Shown one piece after another: positions 28,335 to 36,219 of a DNA stretch of 64,000 nucleotides; position 1 is the stretch's first letter; every line of letters starts with the position of its first letter. The notes under the pieces were generated by a model that searched no databases, was not told where the DNA came from, and saw only the letters and a list, made by a program, of their open reading frames with translations. A program made the translations under genes and the position numbers. Source of the stretch: Martelella radicis (GTDB taxonomy: Bacteria > Pseudomonadota > Alphaproteobacteria > Rhizobiales > Rhizobiaceae); NCBI RefSeq assembly GCF_014196625.1, contig NZ_JACIDZ010000015.1, positions 62,001 through 126,000 of the forward strand, in the 5' to 3' direction.

Positions 28335-28472
28335 CAATCTCCCCCCTTGAGGGGGAGATGCCCCGGCAGGGGCAGAGGGGGGTGAAACGCAAGCCGCATA
28401 TTCTGTGTCTTTTAAGAGGGTTCACCCCTCTCTGTCGCTTTCGCGACATCTCTCCCTCAAGGGGAGAGATTG
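28335..28472. repeat. Long inverted-repeat element (138 bp) between yidC and engB
   Basis: Two arms of about 52 nt face each other. The left arm begins CAATCTCCCCCCTTGAGGGG. The right arm, read on the other strand, begins CAATCTCTCCCCTTGAGGGA. An inner stretch of about 30 nt separates them. Each arm has its own small hairpin. The termini match the palindrome at 13,685. It looks like a MITE-like rhizobial palindromic repeat. Small frames within it are a by-product and not genes. Confidence 0.75.
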
Positions 28473-28543
28473 TTGCTGTGAGCCTTCAGTCCTTCATCGC
28501 TGGCAGAGCGAGCGGCAGAGGCCTGGTAACCCCCGGAAGTGGC

Positions 28544-30355
28544 CTACTCCGAAGCCGGCTTCTTGCGGCGGAACAGGCCCTTCAGATTGTCGAACAGTTC
28601 GATCTTGACACCGTGGCGCTTCATGATGATCGACTGCTGCAGGATCGAGAGCGAGTTGTTCCAGGCGTAGTAGATCACCAGACCGGCCGGGAACTGCGCC
28701 AGCATGTAGGTGAAGACCACCGGCATCCAGTTGAAGATCATCGCCTGTGTCTTGTCCGGCGGCGTCGGGTTCATGCGCATCTGCAGCCACATGGTGAAGC
28801 CCATGATCAGCGGCCAGGCGCCGATCGCCAGGAAGGCCGGAACGCCCCAGGGCAGAAGGCCGAACAGGTTGAAGAGGCTGGTCGGATCGGGCGCGGAAAG
28901 GTCCTGGATCCAGCCGAAGAACGGCGCGTGCCGCATTTCAATGGTGACGTAGAGCACCTTGTAGAGCGCGAAGAAGATCGGGATCTGCAACAGCACCGGC
29001 CAGCAGCCGGCCACCGGATTGATCTTCTCCTTCTTGTAGAGCTCCATCATGGCCTTCTGCAGGCCCATGCGGTCGTCGCCATACTGCTCCTTCAACTCGG
29101 TCATCTTCGGCTGCATGCGCTTCATGTTGGCCATGGAGGCGTACTGCTTGGAGGCGAGCGGGAAGAACAGAAGCTTGATGATGACGGTCGTGATCAGGAT
29201 CGCGACGCCGAAATTGCCGACCTGGTGATAGATGAAGTCCATCAGCTGGAACAGCGGCTTGGTGATGAACCACAGCCAGCCCCAGTCGATCATGCGGTCG
29301 AACAGAGGAATATTGTACTGCTTCTGGTACTGGGTCAGGATGTTGGTGACCTTGGCGCCGGCAAACACCATGGTCTTCAGGTCTGCACTCTGCCCCGCGG
29401 CAATCGTCAGCGGCTGGTTGTCGGAATAGTCCGCCTGGTAGCGCGCCCGGCCGTCGTTGAAATGCGAGAAGCGGACGTCGTAGTTCATGTCGGACTGGGG
29501 AATGATGGCCGTGCCCCAGTACTTGTCGGTGACGCCGAACCAGCCGCCGTTCGAGCCGGTGTAGGTCTCGTTCTCGTCGGCCACGTTCTTGTAGGTGTCC
29601 TCGGTAATGCCGCCGTCGGGCGTCATCACGCCGAGAAAGCCTTCATGCAACACCCAGGCCGACGGCTCGTCGGGCAGGTTGAAGCGGGTGATGCGGCCGT
29701 AGGGGTTGACGGTCACCTGCTTGTCGGAAGCGTTGGTCACCGTGTCGTCCATCGTGATCATGTAGTCGTCATCGATGGAGATCGTGCGGTGGAAGGTCAG
29801 GCCGGAATCATTGGTGTAGGACAGCTCGACGGGCGTTGACGGCGTCAGCGTATCGCCCTTTTCCAGCGTCCAGACCGTCTGCGGTCCAGGAACCGAACCT
29901 GAATTTTCGCCCTGGACGAAGCCGAGTTCGGCGAAATAACCGTTTTCGGTATCGGCGGGGCTGAACAGCGTGACGATCGGGCTCGTCGGGTCCACGGTGA
30001 CGTGGTAGTCCTTGAGCTTGATGTCGTCGATGCGCGCGCCTGCCAGATTGATCGAGCCGGAAAGCGCGGGCGTCTCGATCTTGACGCGCGGCGCGGTCTC
30101 CTGCTGGGCGCCGGCCTGCGAGAACACGGCATCGCTGCCGCCGCCAGCCGTACTGCCGGCCGCTCCGGAGCCGCTCGCGGAGCCGGCTGCATTATTCGTC
30201 GAAACGGTCTGTTCCTGTGCCGCCTGCTGCTGCGCTGCCTGCTCCTGCGCGGCGCGCTGCTCTTCAAGGCGCGGGCCCATATACAGGAATTGCCAGGCCA
30301 GAACGACCAGGACGGTGAGCGCGATCGCAATGATAGAATTGCGGTTATTTTCCAT
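28544..30355 (-). CDS. yidC: Membrane protein insertase YidC
   Basis: YidC inserts and folds inner-membrane proteins with or without SecYEG. The 603-aa protein has an N-terminal anchor (about residues 7-27), a low-complexity Gln/Ala linker (about 35-85), a large periplasmic domain (about 100-360), and a five-helix insertase core (about 375-585; FPLASKQYASMANMKRMQPK and FWFLALYKV-like signatures). The C-terminus is basic. The start MENNRNSIIAIAL is 1 nt from the end of rnpA, in the classic rpmH-rnpA-yidC cluster. Confidence 0.96.
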   Translation of the reverse strand: MENNRNSIIAIALTVLVVLAWQFLYMGPRLEEQRAAQEQAAQQQAAQEQTVSTNNAAGSASGSGAAGSTAGGGSDAVFSQAGAQQETAPRVKIETPALSGSINLAGARIDDIKLKDYHVTVDPTSPIVTLFSPADTENGYFAELGFVQGENSGSVPGPQTVWTLEKGDTLTPSTPVELSYTNDSGLTFHRTISIDDDYMITMDDTVTNASDKQVTVNPYGRITRFNLPDEPSAWVLHEGFLGVMTPDGGITEDTYKNVADENETYTGSNGGWFGVTDKYWGTAIIPQSDMNYDVRFSHFNDGRARYQADYSDNQPLTIAAGQSADLKTMVFAGAKVTNILTQYQKQYNIPLFDRMIDWGWLWFITKPLFQLMDFIYHQVGNFGVAILITTVIIKLLFFPLASKQYASMANMKRMQPKMTELKEQYGDDRMGLQKAMMELYKKEKINPVAGCWPVLLQIPIFFALYKVLYVTIEMRHAPFFGWIQDLSAPDPTSLFNLFGLLPWGVPAFLAIGAWPLIMGFTMWLQMRMNPTPPDKTQAMIFNWMPVVFTYMLAQFPAGLVIYYAWNNSLSILQQSIIMKRHGVKIELFDNLKGLFRRKKPASE

Positions 30356-30356
30356 C

Positions 30357-30752
30357 TTATCTTCCTGGTGCGGACGCCTTCCGGCTCCGTCCGGTTCGAG
30401 GCGATTTTGAAATCCGTGATTCCAGCTCATCTGCGAGCATCGCGAAAGGAGCGTCGAGCACCTCCCGACGGCCCACAACGACATAATCGCAACCGGGTTG
30501 CATTGCAAATGCGCCTTTGAGACGCACAGCCTCTTTCAGCCGGCGGCGCATCCTGTTGCGCTCGACGGCGTTTCCCTGCCGTTTGGTCACAGTAAAACCG
30601 ACGCGGGGCCCTGAGGAGGGATCGCGCCGGTCAAGTACTTCCAGCAGAAACAGCGGGCCTTTCCGCCGTTCGCCTTTCTGGACGGCCAGAAATTGCGGGC
30701 GGGTCTTGAGCCGCCCGACAACCGTTTCGGTTTTTGTATCAGGCCGGGCCAT
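30357..30752 (-). CDS. rnpA: Ribonuclease P protein component
   Basis: RnpA is the protein subunit of RNase P, which trims tRNA 5' ends. The 131-aa basic protein contains the family signature [16 protein letters not shown] (about residues 64-79) and [11 protein letters not shown] before it. The start at 30752 (MARPDTK) was chosen because homology begins just after it. A perfect hairpin lies directly before the start codon and no good ribosome site is visible. yidC begins 1 nt after the stop. Confidence 0.93.
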   Translation of the reverse strand: MARPDTKTETVVGRLKTRPQFLAVQKGERRKGPLFLLEVLDRRDPSSGPRVGFTVTKRQGNAVERNRMRRRLKEAVRLKGAFAMQPGCDYVVVGRREVLDAPFAMLADELESRISKSPRTGRSRKASAPGR

Positions 30753-30770
30753 AAGGGCTAAAAAGCCCTT
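30753..30770 (-). promoter_or_regulatory. Hairpin in the rpmH-rnpA junction
   Basis: On the plus strand AAGGGCT (30753-30759) and AGCCCTT (30764-30770) form a perfect 7-bp stem with a 4-nt loop. On the mRNA it occupies the whole gap from the rpmH stop to the rnpA start. It could keep rnpA translation low or couple it to rpmH translation. Confidence 0.45.
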
Positions 30771-30909
30771 AAGCCGAAAGACGCTTGCGACCGCGGGCGC
30801 GGCGGGCTGCGAGAACCTTGCGGCCGCCCTTCGTGGCCATGCGCGAGCGGAAGCCATGGCGGCGTTTGCGAACAAGCTTGGAAGGCTGATAGGTACGCTT
30901 GGTAGACAT
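30769..30909 (-). CDS. rpmH: 50S ribosomal protein L34
   Basis: The 46-aa highly basic protein opens [20 protein letters not shown] and ends in [10 protein letters not shown], the unmistakable L34 sequence. Two residues (Ser-Thr) are inserted after the initiator compared with the commonest alphaproteobacterial form. It leads the rpmH-rnpA-yidC cluster; its promoter should lie in the 255-nt gap before the divergent histidine kinase. Confidence 0.97.
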   Translation of the reverse strand: MSTKRTYQPSKLVRKRRHGFRSRMATKGGRKVLAARRARGRKRLSA

Positions 30910-31164
30910 TTGTTTAAATACCGCGGTGTGCGGCCCTTCTTGATGGACTGCCGAAGCAGCGTAAGCGTGTGGGTGATGTCACCGGCCTTTATCCCGCCTT
31001 GCGGGCAGGAAAAGGGGCGCGGAAACTGCGCGGCTTATAAGGGAAAGGGCCGCAAATTGTCAATCATGCCGGGCGCGTGACTTCACAAGTGCCTCAAATA
31101 TGGCGGTTTTGTCTTGTTGGGGATTGGTCTATGATCACTTAACTGACCTAACCGGAGACAGGCA

Positions 31165-32655
31165 ATGCGGTGGGCGAAGCCCGGGACGACTGAGGATGCG
31201 CCTCACGGCAAGATGGCCGTGCCCGGTTTTCTGTCGGGGCTTTCCGGCCGTATCCTTGCGCTCACCGTCGCGATCATCATGTTCGCCGAGGTGGTGTTCT
31301 TCGTGCCCTCGCTTGCCAGCATGCGATTGCGGTGGCTCGACGACCGGCTGAGCACGGCTGCCGCCGCCGCGACCGTGATTGACGGGTTGCAGCCGCAGGT
31401 CCTGCCGCGCGCCCTGCAGGACGACACGCTGATGGCGACCGGCACCAAGGCGATCGTTCTGCGCAAGGACGGGGCGTCGCAGCTTCTCGCCATCACCGAC
31501 ATGCCGCCGGAAATCGCCAAGACCTATGACCTGACCCAAGTCGGTCCGGTCGAGGCCGTTGTCGATGCCTTCGATGAGCTCCTGTTCGGCGGTGACCGGG
31601 CTATCCGCGTGTTCGGCCATATCGGCGACAGTGACGCGATCATCGAACTGGTGATTTCCGACGACGAGTTGCGCCACGCCCTTCTGGTCTATGCCCGCAA
31701 CATCTTCCTTCTGAGCATTCTGCTGTCGACCTTCACGGCAATGCTGATCTTCTTCCGGCTGAATTCCATACTGGTGCGGCCGCTCAGACGCCAGATCGCC
31801 AACATGCAGGCCTTTTCCGACCATCCCGACCTGCCGGAAAGCGTGTTCCGGCCGGCCGAGCGGACGGATGAACTCGGCATTGCCGGCCGTCACCTTGCCT
31901 CCATGCAGACGCAGTTGCAGAAGACATTGCGCCAGCAGAAGCGACTGGCCGAACTCGGCCTTGCCGTCTCCAAGATCAATCATGACATGCGCAACATCCT
32001 GGCCTCGGCCCAGCTCATGTCCGACCGCATTGCGGGAACGGACGATCCGGTGGTCCGCCGCGTTGCGCCGAAGCTTCTGCGCGCCATCGACCGCGCGGCG
32101 GCCTATTCGCGCTCGGTGCTGAGCTATGGCCAGGTCTCGGAGGCCGAGCCCAAACGTGAAATGGTCTGTCTCTTCGAACTGATCAACGATGTTCATGACT
32201 ATCTGGACCTTTCGGCCGACCAGCCGATCGACTGGATCAACCGCGTGCCGGAGGATCTCAAGGTCGATGCCGATCCCGAGCAGTTGTTCCGGGTGGTCTT
32301 CAACCTCTGCCGCAACAGCGTCCAGGCGCTGTCACAACAGGCCGGCGAGAGGCGCGATTCGCTCAATTGCCTGATCGTCTCGGCCCAGCGTCACGGCAGC
32401 GTCGTCTCGCTCTCGGTCGACGATACCGGGCCGGGCATGCCGCAGAAGGCGCGCGAGAACCTGTTCGCCGCCTTCAGGGGCGGCGTGCGCAGCGGCGGCA
32501 CCGGGCTCGGCCTTGCAATCGCCCGCGAACTGGTGCTCGCCCACGGCGGCACGATCGCGCTTGTGGAAAAGGCAGGGCAGGGCACGCTGTTCCGCATCGA
32601 GATCCCGGACCGCCCGGTCGCGCTTGAAAACTGGCGCAGCGAAACCGGTGCCTGA
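31165..32655 (+). CDS. Orphan membrane sensor histidine kinase
   Basis: This 496-aa protein has two membrane helices (about residues 26-48 and 178-198) enclosing a periplasmic sensor of about 130 residues. A HAMP-like linker (about 200-255) follows, then a HisKA domain with the phospho-acceptor in SKINHDMRNILASAQL (His at about residue 273). The HATPase domain has N-box NLCRNSVQAL, G1 DDTGPGM and G2 GGTGLGLAIA. All catalytic motifs are intact. No response-regulator gene lies in the window, so the partner must be elsewhere. It precedes the tRNA-Arg gene and the integrated element. Confidence 0.88.
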   Translation: MRWAKPGTTEDAPHGKMAVPGFLSGLSGRILALTVAIIMFAEVVFFVPSLASMRLRWLDDRLSTAAAAATVIDGLQPQVLPRALQDDTLMATGTKAIVLRKDGASQLLAITDMPPEIAKTYDLTQVGPVEAVVDAFDELLFGGDRAIRVFGHIGDSDAIIELVISDDELRHALLVYARNIFLLSILLSTFTAMLIFFRLNSILVRPLRRQIANMQAFSDHPDLPESVFRPAERTDELGIAGRHLASMQTQLQKTLRQQKRLAELGLAVSKINHDMRNILASAQLMSDRIAGTDDPVVRRVAPKLLRAIDRAAAYSRSVLSYGQVSEAEPKREMVCLFELINDVHDYLDLSADQPIDWINRVPEDLKVDADPEQLFRVVFNLCRNSVQALSQQAGERRDSLNCLIVSAQRHGSVVSLSVDDTGPGMPQKARENLFAAFRGGVRSGGTGLGLAIARELVLAHGGTIALVEKAGQGTLFRIEIPDRPVALENWRSETGA

Positions 32656-32799
32656 GCCGCCGGGGCCTGGTCCGCGCGTGTTCCGCCAATGCGCGGCCAG
32701 ATGAAGATGGTATTCCATCTATATGAAAATGAAGTTTTTTTCCTGTCCGGCTGTGGTTGTCAGTCTCTGTCGCGCCACCTTGCGCAGCGATTTGACGGT

Positions 32800-34518
32800 C
32801 TATATCAGAAAAATGACAGGTTTTTTTCGAAATGCGCTTGCATTCCAAATCTGAAGGCCGTAGAAGCCCTCTCGCACGCCGCAGACAACAGCGGCGCTTC
32901 GCAAGGCCAAGCGCTCGTAGCTCAGCTGGATAGAGCACCAGACTACGAATCTGGGGGTCGGGAGTTCGAATCTTCCCGAGCGCGCCATTTCACATTTTGA
33001 CGCAAAATTCTCCAAAAACCTAAACGGAACAGACGTTTGTGGCGTTCGAAACCCGTTTTCACGGCTGTAGGGCAAACGCGATGCAAAGGTAAGTTTCAGA
33101 ACCGCCCGCTTGTCCTCCAAACGCTCGGAAGTCCAGAGTTTGCAAGGGTTTGACAGAAACAGCATGGCGCGTTCGAACATTTCCTCAAAGCTGTGTTTGG
33201 GAACCATGCCGTTCGTGCGTTTTTCTGCCAGAATCAGCTTTTCCTTCTCAAGCTTGGCAATACGTTTCTCATAAGCACTAATCGCCGTGGTGCTGTCGGA
33301 TTCGACAATCCGATCCACCAGAAGTTCGATCTGCTTCTCGATTTCGGTTTCCTGTTTCTGTGCGATAATCTTCGCCGCCTCGGCCTGAGACAGACGAGCA
33401 GACCACGCTTTCTTGAACATAGCTCGCGTGAGGTCGTAGAGCCCTCTGGTTGGCTGCATCCCATGCAGAAGCTCTGCGAAGGCGTCTTCGATCCGGTCGC
33501 GCGGGATCGACTTGCGATGGCTCTCGCATGCACGGTTGTGGCAGAAGTAGTAGGGGTGACGCTTGCCCGTGCTGCTCTTCGACCAACAGGCCGTCAATGG
33601 CTTGCCGCAATCGCCGCAAGTGACAAAGCCGCGCAGGGGGAAATCCTGATTGATATCCTTGCGCGCCGGAGCACGGGCGCCACCCTTGAGACGGGTCTGG
33701 ATTTTGTCGAAGGTCTCAAGCGTGATGAGACCTTCATGCTTGCCCTCACGCAAGGAAATGTCCCATTTCGGAGCCTCGACATAGCCAGCATAGACAACGC
33801 GGTCCAGCATATCCCGGATACGCTGATTGCGGATTTGGCCCTTCGGCAGGTCTTTTGGAAAGGCGGGCTGCGTTTCAAGGAAGCGTTTGACTTCCGCTTG
33901 CGTGTCGAAGCGACCCGAGGCATAACCTTCGAGAGCTTCCTGCACCAGCGAGGCGATAGGCTCGTTACGGACAAGGATTTTGCCGTGTCCGTCCGCTCGT
34001 CCGTATTTGAAGCCTATCGGTGGCTGGAATACCCAATAGCCGTTATAGCAGCGGGCTTTCATCCGATTCAGCGTCTGTTCCCGGTTCTTGCGTGCCTGAT
34101 ATTGTGCGGCCGAGGCCTGAATATATTCGTTGAATTCGCTGTCGGCATCGTCCTTGAACTCCATGGAGGGAGATTCCAGAATCCCGCCTGCCTGTTTGAT
34201 TGTCTCGCGCAATTCAAAATGGATCGGAACACGGCGGGCGAAGCGCGACACCTCATCAATGATCACGACATGCGGATCGCCACTATTACCCTGCAAGAAG
34301 GAGATCAGCGCGTTAACACCCGGTCGGTCACGCCGTTGACCGGTCAGGTCGTCGGTAAAGACACCAACGACATCATAGCCGCGATACTCGGCATACTGCC
34401 TGCATCGCGTCTCCTGTGAGCCGAGACCGTCGCCGCGGCGAACCTGTGCCTTGGATGACACGCGACAGTAAATGACCGCCTTGTTGCAATTGTGGTGGGG
34501 TTGATGATCGAAACGCAT
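32800..34518 (-). CDS. Large serine recombinase (element integrase)
   Basis: This 572-aa recombinase, as read in the integrated state, has a resolvase catalytic domain (about residues 12-155, nucleophile Ser21 in YCRVSSKAQ, then DDLTGQRRDRPG). A recombinase domain (about 165-275), a zinc ribbon (CGDCGKPLTACW ... CHNRACESH, about 298-335) and a coiled coil (about 385-425) follow. The natural protein probably ends differently. From residue 511 (MARSGRFELPTPRF) onward the frame is the antisense of the tRNA-Arg gene and its upstream flank, up to a stop at 32,800. In the excised circle the same frame would continue into the 45-codon ORF at 57,728-57,865. It is the last gene of a nine-gene minus-strand operon. 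Confidence 0.9.
   Translation of the reverse strand: MRFDHQPHHNCNKAVIYCRVSSKAQVRRGDGLGSQETRCRQYAEYRGYDVVGVFTDDLTGQRRDRPGVNALISFLQGNSGDPHVVIIDEVSRFARRVPIHFELRETIKQAGGILESPSMEFKDDADSEFNEYIQASAAQYQARKNREQTLNRMKARCYNGYWVFQPPIGFKYGRADGHGKILVRNEPIASLVQEALEGYASGRFDTQAEVKRFLETQPAFPKDLPKGQIRNQRIRDMLDRVVYAGYVEAPKWDISLREGKHEGLITLETFDKIQTRLKGGARAPARKDINQDFPLRGFVTCGDCGKPLTACWSKSSTGKRHPYYFCHNRACESHRKSIPRDRIEDAFAELLHGMQPTRGLYDLTRAMFKKAWSARLSQAEAAKIIAQKQETEIEKQIELLVDRIVESDSTTAISAYEKRIAKLEKEKLILAEKRTNGMVPKHSFEEMFERAMLFLSNPCKLWTSERLEDKRAVLKLTFASRLPYSRENGFRTPQTSVPFRFLENFASKCEMARSGRFELPTPRFVVWCSIQLSYERLALRSAAVVCGVREGFYGLQIWNASAFRKKPVIFLI
32911..32987 (+). tRNA. tRNA-Arg (anticodon ACG)
   Basis: This is a 77-nt cloverleaf. 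The acceptor stem is GCGCTCG with CGAGCGC, the D-arm is GCTCAGCTGGATAGAGC, the anticodon stem CCAGA/TCTGG holds the loop CTACGAA (anticodon ACG), and the T-arm is GGGAGTTCGAATCTTCCC. The discriminator is G, and CCA is encoded. Its 3' end is the integration target of the element that follows. The 255 nt before it contain no gene; a T-run at about 32,736 could end the kinase transcript. Confidence 0.97.
32982..32991 (+). repeat. attL core candidate
   Basis: GCGCCATTTC covers the last six bases of the tRNA gene and four beyond. The same 10-mer lies at 57,859-57,868 in direct orientation, where it is also preceded by CCGAG as here (one base of difference in spacing). Confidence 0.6.
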
Positions 34519-34536
34519 GATTTGCCTCCTTCCGGC

Positions 34537-34845
34537 TTACTCCTCTATTTCTGTTTGATCCTTGCTACCTCGAATATCGGTTCGAGCGCCTTTGACCTTG
34601 TTGCCTTCGTCGGGCGCTAGCGCGGCCTCCGTGATGGCGTTCATGGCCTGTTGCGTGGCCTCGATCCCGAAACCTATATCGACGAATATCAAAACGATGT
34701 TCCACAGCGTTTCGATAAAAGCCTGCTTTTCCGCTTCCGAGATATCCACCTCATCCAGAAACTGCTGGTATAAGGCGACATCCAACTGGAGGCCTGGTGG
34801 TGCCGTTTGTCGGGCGGTGCCCGTTAGTTTTTCCGTGTGGGTCAT
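34537..34845 (-). CDS. Small conserved protein preceding the recombinase
   Basis: This 102-aa acidic, mostly helical protein starts at MTHTEKLTG; a longer in-frame start exists but lacks support. The middle (about residues 28-70, LDEVDISEAEKQAFIETLWN) looks like a compact helical domain; the tail is charged. It ends 18 nt before the recombinase gene, so it is cotranscribed and could be a recombination directionality factor or another recombinase partner. That role is a guess from position only. No DNA-binding motif is evident. Confidence 0.65.
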   Translation of the reverse strand: MTHTEKLTGTARQTAPPGLQLDVALYQQFLDEVDISEAEKQAFIETLWNIVLIFVDIGFGIEATQQAMNAITEAALAPDEGNKVKGARTDIRGSKDQTEIEE

Positions 34846-34973
34846 AGTCCGGTCCTCAATTTGACTGTCTGAAACGCGCCCCTTGGGCGGTTTCGCGATT
34901 GACCCGGAACGGAATACGAACATTTTAGAGGTTCACGATTCCGGATCAAAGAAATTTCTGCAATTTATCCGCA

Positions 34974-35315
34974 TCAAAATCCCAGCGTTGGGCTGGTTGA
35001 AGCTTCGGCCTTTGCCTGCTGTTCGCGGTCCTGGGCCCTGAACCTGCCGATGGCGCGATAGGCCTCACTGGCAAGGCGCTGGAGTTTCAAGAGCTCGGTG
35101 CCCTGAAAGCTGCGGGCCTCCGCCACTGCTCCTGTGGTGGGATCGGTATAGACCCGCTGGAAGGTCACGGCGTAAAACGCCTTGCCGTCCCCGGCATCAT
35201 TGCGCCAGACTTTTGCGGAAACCGCGCCATCGCGGAAACTGGCGACCGGCGCTTTGTGGACCGGTTGGCGGGTTTGGCTTTGTTGTTCTTGTCGTTCTTT
35301 GTTTTGCTGCTGCAT
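34974..35315 (-). CDS. Small element protein, RDG/W-x-ND family (copy 1)
   Basis: This 113-aa protein has a Gln-rich N-terminus (residues 1-20), a core with SFRDGAVSAKVWRND and TFQRVYTDPTTG, and a helix ELLKLQRLASEAYRAI. It is a clear paralogue of the gene at 35,868-36,188, which shares RDG, W-x-ND, F-x-G-T-[DE]-LLKL and a following helix in the same order. Function is unknown. Such genes recur in alphaproteobacterial mobilizable elements and plasmids. It lies in the middle of the minus-strand mobilization operon. Confidence 0.7.
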   Translation of the reverse strand: MQQQNKERQEQQSQTRQPVHKAPVASFRDGAVSAKVWRNDAGDGKAFYAVTFQRVYTDPTTGAVAEARSFQGTELLKLQRLASEAYRAIGRFRAQDREQQAKAEASTSPTLGF

Positions 35316-35502
35316 TGTCTGTTCCTTTCATTGACGGGTGAACGAAAGGCGCAATCCTATTGCTGCGGCGCGGAATTGTGCAATTATAAATAGAAATAAT
35401 TTATGCACTTCTATCTATAATCTATGTCCTTTTCCGCTTCGGCTGCGGCTTTGCGCCGGGTTTGGAATTTTATTCCAAACATGCGGGCGTATGCGCCTGC
35501 GT

Positions 35503-35871
35503 CTATCGTTCCGGCTCGCGTGATCTGGTTCTGGCCCGTTCGGCGGCTTTGCGCTGTGCATCGGCATAGCTTTGCTCAGCGGACGAGCGGGCATTGAAAT
35601 CGGCCTTCGCGCGACCCTCCTGCGAGGCGAAGGTGAGGTCGGAGCGCATCTGTTCGGAAACGGCATTCAGCCGTGCATGGCCGGTGCGGATCGCATGATT
35701 GCGCTCGGTCTCGATGACCGAATGCGCCTGCGTCTCCTGTATGCCGCCGATGGTGTAGGCCAACTGCGCCTGCGGTTTCGCGCGGTGCGCTTCCAGCGTT
35801 TCCAGATGCGCGCGGGTGACGGTGTTATGCTCACCCGCACGCGGAAAGTTGTTGGGCTTGATGCTGCTCAT
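35503..35871 (-). CDS. Helical element protein of unknown function
   Basis: This 122-aa hydrophilic protein is rich in Ala, Arg, Glu and Gln and almost wholly helical in character (for example QMRSDLTFASQEGRAKADFN), probably a coiled coil. No cysteine or membrane segment is present. Its start overlaps the stop of the preceding gene by 4 nt (ATGA), so the two are translationally coupled. Position next to a coupling ATPase suggests a mobilization accessory protein; nothing more can be said. Confidence 0.65.
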   Translation of the reverse strand: MSSIKPNNFPRAGEHNTVTRAHLETLEAHRAKPQAQLAYTIGGIQETQAHSVIETERNHAIRTGHARLNAVSEQMRSDLTFASQEGRAKADFNARSSAEQSYADAQRKAAERARTRSREPER

Positions 35872-36188
35872 CGGTCATACTCCCGATCCGGCCTGCGCTT
35901 GCTCCTGTCTGCGTCCTGACGCTGGCGTTCGGCATAGTTTTGCCGGTTGCGCTCGTTCTGGCGCTCCTGCACGGCATCGTAGGACTGTTCGGCAAGACGG
36001 GAGAGTTTGAGCAAATCCGTGCCGGAGAACCGGTTGGTGTCGGCATAGTTGCCGTCCTGATCGCGGTAACTGCGGGCAAAGGTCACGGAATCGAACGACC
36101 CTTTCTCGCCGTCATTCTCCCAGATGGCGGCCTTGACCTGGCCATCGCGGAGCGTTCTTACAGGTTTTCTGGTGTTATCTTCGGTCAT
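35868..36188 (-). CDS. Small element protein, RDG/W-x-ND family (copy 2)
   Basis: This 106-aa paralogue of the 34,974-35,315 product has TLRDGQVKAAIWENDGEKG, TFARSYRDQDGNYADTNRF and a TDLLKLSRLAEQSYDAV helix, then a highly charged Arg/Gln tail. The order of conserved elements suggests a small beta-sheet plus helix fold. It lies 31 nt downstream of the coupling-protein gene and overlaps the next gene. Confidence 0.7.
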   Translation of the reverse strand: MTEDNTRKPVRTLRDGQVKAAIWENDGEKGSFDSVTFARSYRDQDGNYADTNRFSGTDLLKLSRLAEQSYDAVQERQNERNRQNYAERQRQDADRSKRRPDREYDR

Positions 36189-36219
36189 GTCGCATTCTCC
36201 TTTCCGGTTTGGTGCCTGT

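Noticed and set aside
28261-28449. Short minus-strand frame with SPSRGEI-like sequence
   Set aside because: It lies within the 138-bp inverted-repeat element; such frames recur with the element and are not genes.
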